DNA of 64,000 nucleotides from Acidobacteriota bacterium (GCA_023389035.1 JAEWFC010000004.1:137087-201086); one strand, 5' to 3'; counted from the first letter of the stretch, positions 33,765 to 44,002 are shown. The notes: generated from the sequence alone by a model not told the origin. Made by a program: numbers and translations.

Positions 33765-34833
33765 GGCGACTAATTCGTCTGAAAACCCCTCTGAGAAGCG
33801 TCTATCCTTCCTGGATCGCTTTCTGACCCTTTGGATATTCGTCGCGATGGGTGCAGGCGTAGCGATCGGCTATCTTTTTACCGGTGCACCCGACTTCATA
33901 AATCAGTTTCAGGTCGGTTCGACGAATATTCCCATCGCGATCGGCCTGATCCTGATGATGTATCCGCCGCTCGCCAAAGTTAAATACGAGGAACTGCCAT
34001 CCGTCTTTCGCAATGTGAAGATCCTTGCACTTTCGCTTGTCCAGAATTGGATCATCGGCCCCTTGCTGATGTTCGGCCTCGCGGTCGCGTTTCTCGCAGA
34101 CAAGCCCGAGTACATGATCGGCTTGATCATGATCGGAATCGCCCGCTGCATCGCGATGGTGATCGTCTGGAACGACCTCGCCAAGGGTGATAACGAATAC
34201 GTCGCCGGGCTTGTAGCTTTCAACAGCATCTTTCAGGTCCTGTTTTACAGTCTCTACGCCTATATATTCGTAACGATCCTGCCGCCGCTTTTTGGGGTCA
34301 CTGGGGCTGAGGTTAATATCAGCATTGCCCAGATCGCTGAGAGCGTTCTTATCTACCTTGGTATTCCGTTTTTTGCCGGAATGATAACCCGGTTCTTTTT
34401 GCACAGGTCTAAGGGGCTCGAGTGGTATGACAACGTCTTCATTCCAAAGATCAGCCCGATCACGCTTGTCGCCCTGCTGTTCACCATCGTGGTGATGTTC
34501 AGCTACAAGGGGCAGTTGATAGTTGAGATACCGTTCGACGTCGTCCGCATCGCTATACCGCTGGTGCTTTATTTTGTGATCATGTTCTTCTCGGCTTTTT
34601 ACCTCGCTAAGAAGGCCGGTGCCGATTATCCAAAGAGCACTTCGCTTGCGTTCACCGCCGCGGGTAATAATTTCGAACTCGGTATTGCGGTCGCGATCGC
34701 GGTGTTTGGCATTAATTCCGGAGTCGCGTTTGCTGCGGTGATCGGTCCGCTGATCGAAGTGCCCGTACTTATCCTGCTGGTCCGTGTGGCGCTGCGGCAG
34801 CGTGACAAGTTCGCTGAGACCGTCAGCGTTTGA
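33763..34833 (+). CDS. acr3: ACR3-family arsenite efflux permease
   Basis: 356 residues with about ten membrane helices. It has the ACR3 signature LVQNWIIGPLLMFGLAVAFL, the conserved Cys129 in GIARCIAMVIVWNDLAKGDNEY, the middle FNSIFQVLFYSLYAYIF and the late GPLIEVPVLILLV with the conserved Glu. It exports As(OH)3 (arsenite) using the proton gradient. It follows the membrane protein after a gap of about 70 bases that contains a weak -35-like TTGACA (33711), and it is followed after 7 bases by arsC. Confidence 0.95.
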   Translation: MATNSSENPSEKRLSFLDRFLTLWIFVAMGAGVAIGYLFTGAPDFINQFQVGSTNIPIAIGLILMMYPPLAKVKYEELPSVFRNVKILALSLVQNWIIGPLLMFGLAVAFLADKPEYMIGLIMIGIARCIAMVIVWNDLAKGDNEYVAGLVAFNSIFQVLFYSLYAYIFVTILPPLFGVTGAEVNISIAQIAESVLIYLGIPFFAGMITRFFLHRSKGLEWYDNVFIPKISPITLVALLFTIVVMFSYKGQLIVEIPFDVVRIAIPLVLYFVIMFFSAFYLAKKAGADYPKSTSLAFTAAGNNFELGIAVAIAVFGINSGVAFAAVIGPLIEVPVLILLVRVALRQRDKFAETVSV

Positions 34834-34840
34834 TGATCCT

Positions 34841-35281
34841 ATGAATGAGTCGAAGCCCAGCATGCTGGTGCTGTGTACAGGCAATTCCGCACGATCACAG
34901 ATGGCGGAAGGCATCTTTCGCTCGATGTTCGGCGATCGATTTGACGTCTTCAGTGCGGGCACCGAGCCCAGCATCGTGCGGCCGGAGGCGATCGCGGCGA
35001 TGGCCGAGATCGGCATCGATATTTCCGGGCACCGCTCGAAATCGGTTGATGAATTTCGTGATCGGGAGATCGATCTCGTGATCACCGTTTGTGATAACGC
35101 CCGCGAAAACTGCCCATATTTCCCTGCCAGATCAAAACTCATCCACCATTCCTTTCCCGATCCCGCAGCTACACATGGCGACGACGCCACGCGGCTTGCG
35201 TCCTTCCGCTCGGTCCGTGACGAGATCCAAGCATACGCGGAAGAAGAACTATCCGACGTTATTTCGGAGCTGCAAATGTAG
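34841..35281 (+). CDS. arsC: Arsenate reductase, thioredoxin-coupled (LMW phosphatase type)
   Basis: 146 residues from ATG 34841, 7 bases after the acr3 stop; the frame is open upstream inside acr3 but has no homology there. The P-loop LCTGNSARSQMAEG places the nucleophile Cys at 12; the relay pair is Cys-x6-Cys in VCDNARENCPYFP, as in Staphylococcus and Bacillus ArsC. It reduces As(V) to As(III), which Acr3 exports. It is the last gene of the ars operon. Confidence 0.94.
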   Translation: MNESKPSMLVLCTGNSARSQMAEGIFRSMFGDRFDVFSAGTEPSIVRPEAIAAMAEIGIDISGHRSKSVDEFRDREIDLVITVCDNARENCPYFPARSKLIHHSFPDPAATHGDDATRLASFRSVRDEIQAYAEEELSDVISELQM

Positions 35282-35329
35282 TTACGTCGTATTGTTTCGT
35301 GTAACATTCGTTGTATCTTCAGCTGAAGA

Positions 35330-35352
35330 AATTGGGGATCGCGTCCCCAATT
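35330..35352. terminator. Hairpin between arsC and the AAA+ gene
   Basis: AATTGGGGA and TCCCCAATT pair perfectly around TCGCG, between convergent genes. There is no U-run on either side, so termination is only likely, not clear. Confidence 0.5.
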
Positions 35353-35370
35353 CCCATTCGAATTACTCGC

Positions 35371-36579
35371 TTAAGCCTCTTCGCTTTCTCCTTTTGACTT
35401 GCTCATCTGTGGGGCAGCTGATGCCTGCGGGATCGGCGCTCCGACGGCGTCCGATTTCGCATCCGGCACATCGCGTTCAGTTTCTCCGCCGTTATCGGCA
35501 ACGATCATCTTGCCGGAATGCTTGGTGAACGTCAGCTTTTCCTGCGATTCATCGAAATCGACCATTACGAAATCGCCCGTTTCGATCTGCTGTGTAGCGA
35601 CCAGGTTCGACAGCGGATAGACCAGGAACCGCTCGATGGCCCGCTTAAGGTGACGAGCGCCGTATTTGAGATCGATGCCTTCGCCAAGCAAGTATTCTTT
35701 TGCAGCGTCCGAACATTCAAAGATGAACTTCGTGCCCGCCGATTCCGTGATGCGGTCCTGAACGGATGTAAGCTCGATGTCGAGAATGCGTCGCAGGTGA
35801 TGCTCTTTCAGGCTGCGGAAGACCACGACCTTATCGATACGGTTCATGAACTCCGGGGAGAATTTCCGTTTCGCAGCCTCGAGGGCAGTACGGTAGATCT
35901 TTGTGTCGATCTCGGTGTCTTCACGCGGCGTTCCCTGCTTGACCGGTGCGAAACCGATGCCGCCTGAGATCATATCGGACATCTCGCGGGCACCGAGGTT
36001 CGAGGTCATGATGACGATCGCACGCGAAAAATCGACGCGGCGGTTGTCACCAAGTGTCAGCGTCGCCTTGTCCAAGATTCCCAGCAGCAGCTGCCACAGC
36101 GAATCTGATGCTTTTTCGATCTCGTCAAAGAGAACGAACGTGAGCTTGGTCTCTTCGGTGTGTGCCTTATCCAGGTTCTCCTGGGTCAGCATCGGTGACG
36201 TTTCGCGATGGCCGAGATACCCCGGAGGCGAACCGATAAGTTTTGCGATCTCGTGCGAATGCTGAAACTCGGCACAGTCGATCTTCACGACCGAGTGCGG
36301 ATCATCGAACAACACCTCAGACGCGGCCTCGACGACGCGGGTCTTACCCGAACCTGTCGGCCCGAGGAAAAGCATCGTTCCGATCGGCCGTGCAGGATTG
36401 TTCATGCCGGCGAGATAGATCTGGAACAGCCCGCTCATGCGGCGGACGGCGCGTTCCTGCCCGACGATCAGCGAACTGAGCTTGTCCTCAAATTCAGCCG
36501 CCCGAGGGCTTTTGCGGTCCGGGTCGAGCATGACCCCTTTGCCCAGGTTGTCTTTCTTTTTGGCCGTCTCGTCTTTCAT
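35371..36579 (-). CDS. AAA+ ATPase related to the ClpB/ClpA D2 domain, single-module
   Basis: 402 residues. Walker A is FLGPTGSGKTRVVEAA (residues about 71-86), Walker B is FVLFDEIEKAS, sensor 1 in VIMTSNLGA and the Arg finger in FSPEFMNRIDKVVVF. The ClpB C-terminal small domain follows (AKEYLLGEGIDLKYGARHLKR). It lacks the N-domain, D1 and middle domain of full ClpB and has no ClpX zinc finger. The N-terminal 35 residues are charged, and the C-terminus has a low-complexity tail. Possibly a protein-remodelling ATPase in its own right; partner unknown. Confidence 0.85.
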   Translation of the reverse strand: MKDETAKKKDNLGKGVMLDPDRKSPRAAEFEDKLSSLIVGQERAVRRMSGLFQIYLAGMNNPARPIGTMLFLGPTGSGKTRVVEAASEVLFDDPHSVVKIDCAEFQHSHEIAKLIGSPPGYLGHRETSPMLTQENLDKAHTEETKLTFVLFDEIEKASDSLWQLLLGILDKATLTLGDNRRVDFSRAIVIMTSNLGAREMSDMISGGIGFAPVKQGTPREDTEIDTKIYRTALEAAKRKFSPEFMNRIDKVVVFRSLKEHHLRRILDIELTSVQDRITESAGTKFIFECSDAAKEYLLGEGIDLKYGARHLKRAIERFLVYPLSNLVATQQIETGDFVMVDFDESQEKLTFTKHSGKMIVADNGGETERDVPDAKSDAVGAPIPQASAAPQMSKSKGESEEA

Positions 36580-36836
36580 CTTGTTCTATTTACTCCTTGT
36601 TCCGACGTCCGAAACCCTACGGTTCCCGCAGCCTTTTTCGATCCCAGATTTCCGAGGTGCCTCAGGGTGCCGAGGGCTGATCCGTCGTAACTACAGATGA
36701 TTTCAATATATTGTGCGTTGGCTGGATTTAGGTTCGAGCGATCCGGGTGCCGCCGCTGCCGGCGGGCCGTTTCCCCGTTATTATTTGCACACAATCGATA
36801 ATTATTCAAGAACAAATTGCCCTCATTGACGATTCT
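36580..36836. other. Intergenic region without gene
   Basis: About 257 bases between the AAA+ gene start and the end of the inositol-phosphate synthase gene. AGGAG at about 36594-36598 on the minus strand serves the AAA+ gene. I see no other structure worth naming. Confidence 0.45.
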
Positions 36837-38153
<1,317 letters not shown>

Positions 38154-38240
38154 TCTTTTCCTCTTCGAACACGTATCGAAATGCAACAAAAAGCATATCT
38201 TTACAGCGTTGCATTAGCAAACGACCACTCCGCCATCTGC

Positions 38241-38639
38241 TCATTCCAGCACCATCACCTTCGATTCGCCGGTTACCAGGGTTTCGCCGTGCTGGTTTGC
38301 GGCGGTGGTATCTAGCGTGACGATGGGCTTGTCTTCGCGGATGTGCGTGACGCGGGATGTGACGGTCACGGTGTCGCCGATGAACACGGGTGCGGTGAAC
38401 CGCATCGTCTGTGAAAGATAGACTATCTTTTCGGCGGCGAATTCCTCGCCCAGCACGGCCGAGATGAATGCACCGGTCAGCATTCCGTGGGCGATGCGGC
38501 GGCCGAAGCGTGTCGAGCGGGCGAAATCTTCATCGAGATGGATCGCGTTGTGGTCGCCGGAAAGGTCTGCGAATGCACGGACCATCTCATCCGTCACCAG
38601 TCGCGAGCGTGAATATGTATCGCCGATATTTATCTGCAT
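38241..38639 (-). CDS. MaoC-like (R)-specific enoyl-CoA hydratase
   Basis: 132 residues from the ATG at 38639; two upstream ATGs at about 38664 and an open frame to 38696 exist. The hot-dog fold signature is complete: LSGDHNAIHLDEDFARSTRFGRRIAHGMLTGAFISAVL, with catalytic Asp and His in GDHNAIH. These enzymes hydrate trans-2-enoyl-CoA, often for PHA synthesis or fatty acid breakdown. The frame is contiguous with the terminase 3' end (38699), so a coupled transcript is possible. Confidence 0.88.
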   Translation of the reverse strand: MQINIGDTYSRSRLVTDEMVRAFADLSGDHNAIHLDEDFARSTRFGRRIAHGMLTGAFISAVLGEEFAAEKIVYLSQTMRFTAPVFIGDTVTVTSRVTHIREDKPIVTLDTTAANQHGETLVTGESKVMVLE

Positions 38640-38698
38640 ATTTCGTGAGGGTCTGCGTTTCGACATCATTTTGCGTCTATCCGGCGCCGCACGCAAGC

Positions 38699-40924
38699 CT
38701 AGAAGCTGTACACCTGCGGCTTGCGGGCGAGCATTCTGATCGCCAACGAGACGGCGTCGATCTGGTCATCGTAACGGCCGGTCGGAAAGGCGGCGACCTC
38801 CTCGAGAAAATCGTCGATCCACGGCCCGCGGACCAGTGCTACGCGGCCTGCCTCGGCGTGATTTGCCCACGACAGAGCACGCGTCACCTTGTCGACATCG
38901 ACCCTGACGGCCTTTAGCGGAGCGTACGCACCGCTCACATCGCGATGCAGGTCCTGAACCAGTGCCTGGCCGTGCAGGGCCGACTCAATGCCGTGCTGGG
39001 TCGAGCCTTCCTCGGCCATTCGCTCCATCACGAAACGCCGCTGGTCGGGAAAATCGATCCGCTTGCGGAATCCGTCCGCGATGTAGAACGTATCGTCCGG
39101 CCCGCGTGCGACGCGAAAGCTGGCCGTGTAATCGGCGGTCGTCTTGGTCGATACGGCCAAGTCGTAGCCGCGGCACCAACGCAGCCCGGCGGGTGCCGCA
39201 TCGACTATCCGCGTGAACCATTCGCGTTTCAGGATGCCGCCCTCGGCCGGTGACGGCGTCTGCTGATAGAGTGCGGCGAAACAGTAAGAGCCGATCTCGT
39301 CCTTTCGCTGCTCGAGCACGGCAACGGGATAGCGTTCAGGCCAGAGGGCTTGCTTTGTTGGGTCTCTGGGGATTTGGACTTCGGTATTTGGGTTCCGGGC
39401 TTCGTTTGATTCGCTCAGCTGTTCTTCATCTTCGGTATCTGAAATATCAGGTCTGAGATCTGAGGCGGGTGATGATTCAGCGATTTCGTTGCTCGGGATC
39501 TCAGATCTCATATCTGCGATCGGTGAGCTCTGTATCGTCTCCGTCGCTTTTGCGAGGAGCATTTTCTCGTAGTTGGTCATTGCTTTGGTTCTCTTTCGGT
39601 TTTGTTGGATCGCGGTGACGGATGCGGAATCCGCGGAGTTCGAGGACGTCTCGTCTTGCGGAGGGTCATTCTGCGGATCTTCATCCTGCAAAGCGTCTTC
39701 GCTTGATCCGGGGAATTCTTCTTTTATCGCGGGCAGGCTGACGACCTCCCATTGTTCGCCGCCGTTCTTCATATCGTTGAGAATGCGGCCGGCGAGGTCG
39801 TCTTCGTGCCAGCGAGTCTGGATGAGGATCATCGCGGCGTTCGGTTCGAGCCGCGTGCAGATGTCGTTGCGAAACCAGTCGTAGGTCTTGTCGCGATATG
39901 TCTGGCTTTCGGCCTGTGCACGGCTTTTGACGGGGTCGTCGATGACCATCAGGTCGGCACCATAGCCGGTGATGCCAGCTCCGACGCCGACGGCCTTGGC
40001 ACCGCCGCCGAGCGCGGTCTCCCATTCGCTCATGGTGTTGATGTTTCGCGAGGCGGGAAACATTCGGCGGTTAGTGTTCACCGCGAGCGTGGTGTCGCGG
40101 CACTGGACGGTCTCGGGCGAACGTCTGATGCCGGCCTCGCTTGCGGGCGTGCGTGGTTTTGGATAGACGTGTGCGGCCGGAGTTCCGCCTTCGCCGATCT
40201 GCCCGCGTTCCTCGGGCGTCATCTTGTCCTCGGCCTCGGCAAGCACCTGTCGGACCGCGCGTGAGAATTTGTTTGCGAGATGCTGATTGTAGCTGCCGAT
40301 GACGACGCGTTTGCGAGGGTTGCGAAGCAGCTGCCACGCAGAGTAGCGGATCGTCACCAGCTCAGATTTGCCGTGACGCGGCGGCATAAAGATCATCAGC
40401 CGCTTGAGCGTGCCGTCGCTCACACGCTGCAGCTGGCGAAAGATCTCCTGCTGATGTGCGAGGTCCCACTGCATTCCCGGTGCCGCGGCCTGCAGCCAGC
40501 GCTGGAAATCGTCGGCGTTCTTCGGCAGCCAGTCGCCGGTCTGAGCGGCGGGTTCGGGGTTCGGTATTTGTTGGGGTGCGGCCGCCCGCTCGCGTTTTTG
40601 TTTTGGACGATCGGAGCGTGCGCGGCGGCGTTTGGAATGTGTGCGGAGATCTGAGTTTGCAAAAGCGTTTGATGTTTCGCGTGCGGTGCGTCCGCGGCGG
40701 GCGTTTCGTTTGCCCGATCTTTTTTGGCGGCCGTCCGCGTTCGGCTCAAGCTTCCACCCGAAACGCTCGATCAGGCCCGGACGACGGACGCCGCGATCGA
40801 TGCGATCGTACAGGCAGCGACGCGAAAACGTATGCCCCGCCGCACGGACCTCCGACTCGATCTGCCGATGCGTGAGCCCCGCAACAAACAATGCCCTCGC
40901 CTTTTCAATTACTTCCTCTTTCAT
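38699..40924 (-). CDS. Phage-type terminase large subunit with N-terminal extension and low-complexity insertion
   Basis: 741 residues. The N-terminal 60 residues (EVIEKARALFVAGLTHRQIES and RRCLYDRIDRGVRRPGLIERFG) look like a helix-turn-helix of the terminase small subunit type, followed by a basic linker. The ATPase has Walker A PPRHGKSE (181-188), a Walker B LMVIDDPV and an ATP-coupling QTRWHEDDLAGRI motif. The RNase H-like nuclease begins at CRGYDLAVSTKTTADYTA and ends with RYDDQIDAVSLAI. Between LPAIKEE and LWPERYP about 120 residues of Ser/Glu/Asp/Asn-rich sequence are inserted (bases about 39350-39722). No other phage gene is in the window, so this is an orphan or a captured gene; whether it is active is unknown. 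Confidence 0.85.
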   Translation of the reverse strand: MKEEVIEKARALFVAGLTHRQIESEVRAAGHTFSRRCLYDRIDRGVRRPGLIERFGWKLEPNADGRQKRSGKRNARRGRTARETSNAFANSDLRTHSKRRRARSDRPKQKRERAAAPQQIPNPEPAAQTGDWLPKNADDFQRWLQAAAPGMQWDLAHQQEIFRQLQRVSDGTLKRLMIFMPPRHGKSELVTIRYSAWQLLRNPRKRVVIGSYNQHLANKFSRAVRQVLAEAEDKMTPEERGQIGEGGTPAAHVYPKPRTPASEAGIRRSPETVQCRDTTLAVNTNRRMFPASRNINTMSEWETALGGGAKAVGVGAGITGYGADLMVIDDPVKSRAQAESQTYRDKTYDWFRNDICTRLEPNAAMILIQTRWHEDDLAGRILNDMKNGGEQWEVVSLPAIKEEFPGSSEDALQDEDPQNDPPQDETSSNSADSASVTAIQQNRKRTKAMTNYEKMLLAKATETIQSSPIADMRSEIPSNEIAESSPASDLRPDISDTEDEEQLSESNEARNPNTEVQIPRDPTKQALWPERYPVAVLEQRKDEIGSYCFAALYQQTPSPAEGGILKREWFTRIVDAAPAGLRWCRGYDLAVSTKTTADYTASFRVARGPDDTFYIADGFRKRIDFPDQRRFVMERMAEEGSTQHGIESALHGQALVQDLHRDVSGAYAPLKAVRVDVDKVTRALSWANHAEAGRVALVRGPWIDDFLEEVAAFPTGRYDDQIDAVSLAIRMLARKPQVYSF

Positions 40925-41094
40925 ACAGCATCGAAATTAATCGATGCCGCCCAAGATCAAAACGGCAAACTGCGCGATACGCGCGTTCTGCACGATCTGC
41001 ATGATTTGCTCGATTTGCACGGTTGTCTGAATATTGGCTGCAAGTTCCGGTTTCCACTATCGTTCTAATCCGAATAGGTTCTTTGAGGAGTGAA

Positions 41095-41847
41095 ATGATG
41101 ATGAAAACTGAACTGTACAAATGGGTCGGTCTCGGGATGTTCCTGGTTGTGATGGCGGCTGCACTGTATGTGTATCGGCCGGTCGAAAACCGGCTTACCC
41201 GCGTCACGGTAATGGGTGATTCGACAGCGAAGATCGCCCCTGACACGGCGGTGATAACCTTTTCGGTCGTAACGCAGAGCTCGCAGGCGGTCGCAGCACA
41301 GCAGGAGAATGCACGAAAGAGTGAGGCCGTAAGCAGCGCGGTCGCGGCGCTTTCGGGTGACGCGGCGATCGAGGTTAAGACAAGCGATTACAGCCTGCAG
41401 CCGCAATATAACTATGACTCTTCGCCCGCTAAGATCCGCGGGTATGAGGTAAAGAACACCGTGACCGTTTCGGTGAACAAGACTGACAAAGTAGGAAATA
41501 TAGTAGATGCGGCGACGAGCGCCGGAGCGAACAGCGTCGAGGGTATTCAGTTCGTGGTCGGACAGGAAAGCTCTGCTCAGGGCGAAGCCCTAGCACTGGC
41601 TACCAAGAAAGCGATGGTAAAGGCAGACGCGATAGCGGCCTCGTTAAACGGTCGCATCGTGCGGGTTGTGCAATCAACCGAGGGCGGCGTAGACCCCGCG
41701 CACGTACAGGCGAGCTACGAAAACAAATCGTTTGCCAATACCGCGGAAGCCTCGCCTTACAGACCAACGACCCCCGTAACCGCCGGTTCACTAGACGTCC
41801 GCTCGCAGGTAGTACTTGTCGTGGATATTGCGATCTCAGTGGGTTAG
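41095..41847 (+). CDS. SIMPL-domain (DUF541) exported protein
   Basis: 250 residues; GAGGAG lies 4 bases before ATG 41095, with two further ATGs directly after, so the exact start among the three is undecided. A signal-anchor (VGLGMFLVVMAAALYVY) is followed by the SIMPL domain: RVTVMGDSTAKIAPDTAVITFSV, QPQYNYDSSPAKIRGYEVKNTV and ALALATKKAMVKADAIAASL. SIMPL proteins oligomerise in the envelope; the role is unclear. Followed by a heptamer-repeat spacer. Confidence 0.88.
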   Translation: MMMKTELYKWVGLGMFLVVMAAALYVYRPVENRLTRVTVMGDSTAKIAPDTAVITFSVVTQSSQAVAAQQENARKSEAVSSAVAALSGDAAIEVKTSDYSLQPQYNYDSSPAKIRGYEVKNTVTVSVNKTDKVGNIVDAATSAGANSVEGIQFVVGQESSAQGEALALATKKAMVKADAIAASLNGRIVRVVQSTEGGVDPAHVQASYENKSFANTAEASPYRPTTPVTAGSLDVRSQVVLVVDIAISVG

Positions 41848-41905
41848 TGGAAAGTGAGATACCAAGTGATAAATGAGAAAAAATAGATGAGAAGTTTCAA
41901 CGATC
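41846..41905. repeat. Heptamer-repeat intergenic segment
   Basis: Contains GTGAGAT, GTGATAA, ATGAGAA and AGATGAG type words spaced in sevens between convergent genes. It is a short, weak member of the family seen at 46083, 50286 and elsewhere. Confidence 0.5.
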
Positions 41906-41922
41906 GTTGGGCACGTTGTTAG

Positions 41923-42360
41923 CTAGAGAGGGATAGACTCTTCAGTGACGACACCATCGACTAATTTAATTCTCACAAGCTTTTCTGTGGCTTCATCGAT
42001 GTTAAGCGAGTAAATTGCTCGATTCGAATCAGATACCTTGTCAACACTATAGACAGAAAATTCTTGGGCGTCTTTTGCATTATCAAAGACGAGAACAATG
42101 ATCGATTTCTTCTCGCAATATCTTTGTTTCATGTATCGCGCCATTAAGACGAGATTCTCATCGGTCTGAAACTTTGGCTCGATCGCGACTTCGACACCAA
42201 TAATTTCAGTACTATACGCTGAGACTATCTTTAACTTAGGCTTTTCTATTCCTTTAACATCGCACTTTACTGGCTTTTGTGCGTGCGTCGTCAAAGAGAT
42301 TAGGAATAGAGTCGAAAGAAGACAACTCAGGGACATGAGCCTGTGGAAACTCACCCTCAT
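41923..42360 (-). CDS. Exported protein of unknown function
   Basis: 145 residues from ATG 42360, chosen because GAGG lies 8 bases upstream and the signal peptide (MSLSCLLSTLFLISLTTHA) then sits near the start. The mature protein, starting QKPVKCDVKG, is beta-rich (KLKIVSAYSTEIIGVEVAIEP, SIIVLVFDNAKDAQEFSVYSV). Two Cys (KCDVKG, QRYCEKK) may pair. Not recognised. Base composition is more AT-rich than the genes around it. Confidence 0.7.
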   Translation of the reverse strand: MRVSFHRLMSLSCLLSTLFLISLTTHAQKPVKCDVKGIEKPKLKIVSAYSTEIIGVEVAIEPKFQTDENLVLMARYMKQRYCEKKSIIVLVFDNAKDAQEFSVYSVDKVSDSNRAIYSLNIDEATEKLVRIKLVDGVVTEESIPL

Positions 42361-42395
42361 AACTAAATCCTCGTAAAATGACGAACGACGAATGA

Positions 42396-42482
42396 TCTCA
42401 CTCACCGTTCACCACCATTTACCATTCAACCCTCACCACTCATTTCTAACTTATCACTTATCATTTATCGCTTATCGCCTAT
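42396..42482. repeat. Heptamer-repeat intergenic segment
   Basis: A run of pyrimidine-rich seven-base words such as CACCATT, TATCACT, TATCATT and TATCGCT fills the whole gap after the gene ending at 42482. It is the same kind of sequence as at 46083-46313. Confidence 0.65.
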
Positions 42483-43834
42483 CAGCTCTGAAAGTATGTG
42501 ATCTTGCGGAAGGTGGTCCACGCCGGTTCGAAGATTTCTTTGCCGTCTTTCACTACGGCCTTTAACGTCGTCCGTTTTGTCCAGTTACCTTGCTTGTCGA
42601 ACTCGTCGTACGTCATACGATATTTGCGATCGCCGTAGTACTTTTTATCGGTCAGATCGAAGTTGGTTTGTTCGACGTCAAGCCCCTGATCGTTCATCAC
42701 GTCGAGGTAACGTTGATTCAGCTTGCCGTCCTCGGTATACACGCGGCGTTCGCGGGTATTGCCCCTGGTCTCATATACTGAGCGGTTACCCGGCTTGCCA
42801 GTGTTGAGGAATAGCTGGCGTTCGATCAGTTTTCCGTCTGCATATTTGTATGTGTAGGAATACTGATAGCGATCGTCGCGCCTCGCTTCGCCTTCCGAGG
42901 AACCGATGGATGCCATTGGTGGTGGATCAGATTCATACGTGATCAACCCTGAGTCCGACACACGTTTTCCATCGATGAACCCGTACTGCGTTATCTGAAA
43001 AGGCTTTCCGCCGTTATATAAAAACCGCTTTACAAAGTTCCCACGTTCGTCGAAATCGGTGATCGATGATGGTTTCGGGGCCGGTTCATCTGCATTCTGT
43101 GATGTAACTACCACCTGGTGAACCTTGCCCTTGAACCCTTCGTCTTGGGCGTCGGTCGTCTCGCGGGCAATCGCGGGCGTTTGCGGAAGCGGCTTGGGCG
43201 TCGCGGCTTCGATGCGTTTCTGCAGCTCAAGGTTGACGGATTCCTGCGACAGGACCTTGAAAGTACTGACGGCCGATCGCAGCAGCGTCTCGCCGGCGGC
43301 AGAGTTTGGGATATAGATGATGCCGTAATGCGAGCGGCCGGCGACAATCGAACGGATGTGCACCTCAGATCCATCAGCCCGCGTTACTAAGAGAGTCAGT
43401 TCGTCATGCGAGCCCAGCTTACCGCGTTTCTCAGATCTGAGAACCATCGAGGAGGAAGCCGAAAGAAATCCGTCGCGGAATCCGTTCTGAAACTTGGTGA
43501 TATCGGTTTCGGTTTCGAGGCCGAGAGACCTGTCAAGGTAGTGAGTATAGCGGACGATCGCCATGCCTTCTTTCAGCCGCCACGTGAATTGCCGGCCGGA
43601 GCCGTCGTAGCCGATGTCCTCTTTCGTAAGGCCGGCGAATCCGCTGATCTGCTTAGGCAATGCGATCGTGAAGCGGCCCTCGAGCGAGCTGAAGTGGTCC
43701 TCAGGCTTAAGCCCGGCCACAGACGGCTGCGAAGTCAGCACGCGAGCTCCGCCCGAAGGTGCGGCCGGCGGCGGCTGTGCGATGGCTGACGAAAATGTGA
43801 ATAGAAGTGCGGCGGTGAAGAGAAGGAGTTTCAT
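42482..43834 (-). CDS. Exported protein of unknown function, 450 residues
   Basis: 450 residues with a signal peptide (MKLLLFTAALLFTFSSAIA). Residues about 45-200 form a domain (HFSSLEGRFTIALPKQISGF, YTHYLDRSLGLETETDITKF, LRSEKRGKLGSHDELTLLVT) of the kind found as an uncharacterised secreted domain. Residues 230-450 carry repeated YD-like motifs of the type DxxGNxxK/xxY (DFDERGNFVKRFLYNGGK, EFDKQGNWTKRTTL), similar to bacterial RHS-like or MORN-like repeats. No enzyme motif. The flanks are heptamer-repeat spacers. Confidence 0.72.
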   Translation of the reverse strand: MKLLLFTAALLFTFSSAIAQPPPAAPSGGARVLTSQPSVAGLKPEDHFSSLEGRFTIALPKQISGFAGLTKEDIGYDGSGRQFTWRLKEGMAIVRYTHYLDRSLGLETETDITKFQNGFRDGFLSASSSMVLRSEKRGKLGSHDELTLLVTRADGSEVHIRSIVAGRSHYGIIYIPNSAAGETLLRSAVSTFKVLSQESVNLELQKRIEAATPKPLPQTPAIARETTDAQDEGFKGKVHQVVVTSQNADEPAPKPSSITDFDERGNFVKRFLYNGGKPFQITQYGFIDGKRVSDSGLITYESDPPPMASIGSSEGEARRDDRYQYSYTYKYADGKLIERQLFLNTGKPGNRSVYETRGNTRERRVYTEDGKLNQRYLDVMNDQGLDVEQTNFDLTDKKYYGDRKYRMTYDEFDKQGNWTKRTTLKAVVKDGKEIFEPAWTTFRKITYFQS

Positions 43835-43848
43835 CTGTTCGTTAAGTG

Positions 43849-43994
43849 TCGAGTGATAAGTGACGAGTGACGAGCCGTGATGGTTTCACTGCTCTGCTTA
43901 CTAAGGATGATAAGTGACAAATGAGAGATGGTAAATGGTAAAGCTCGCGCTTTGCCACTCGCACCTCTCACTTGTCACTCATCACTCGTTAATC
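43849..43994. repeat. Heptamer-repeat intergenic segment with inverted halves
   Basis: Begins with GTGATAA/GTGACGA words on one side and ends with TCACTTG/TCACTCA words on the other, so the two halves are reverse complements in kind and could fold back. It fills the space between two minus-strand genes. Confidence 0.7.
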
Positions 43995-44002
43995 TCGAAA
44001 TC

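Noticed and set aside
33802..35307. A 501-residue open frame on the minus strand opposite acr3 and arsC
   Set aside because: It lies antisense to two certain genes, its protein is full of Asp/Arg/His runs without any family pattern, and it arises from the codon bias of the real genes.
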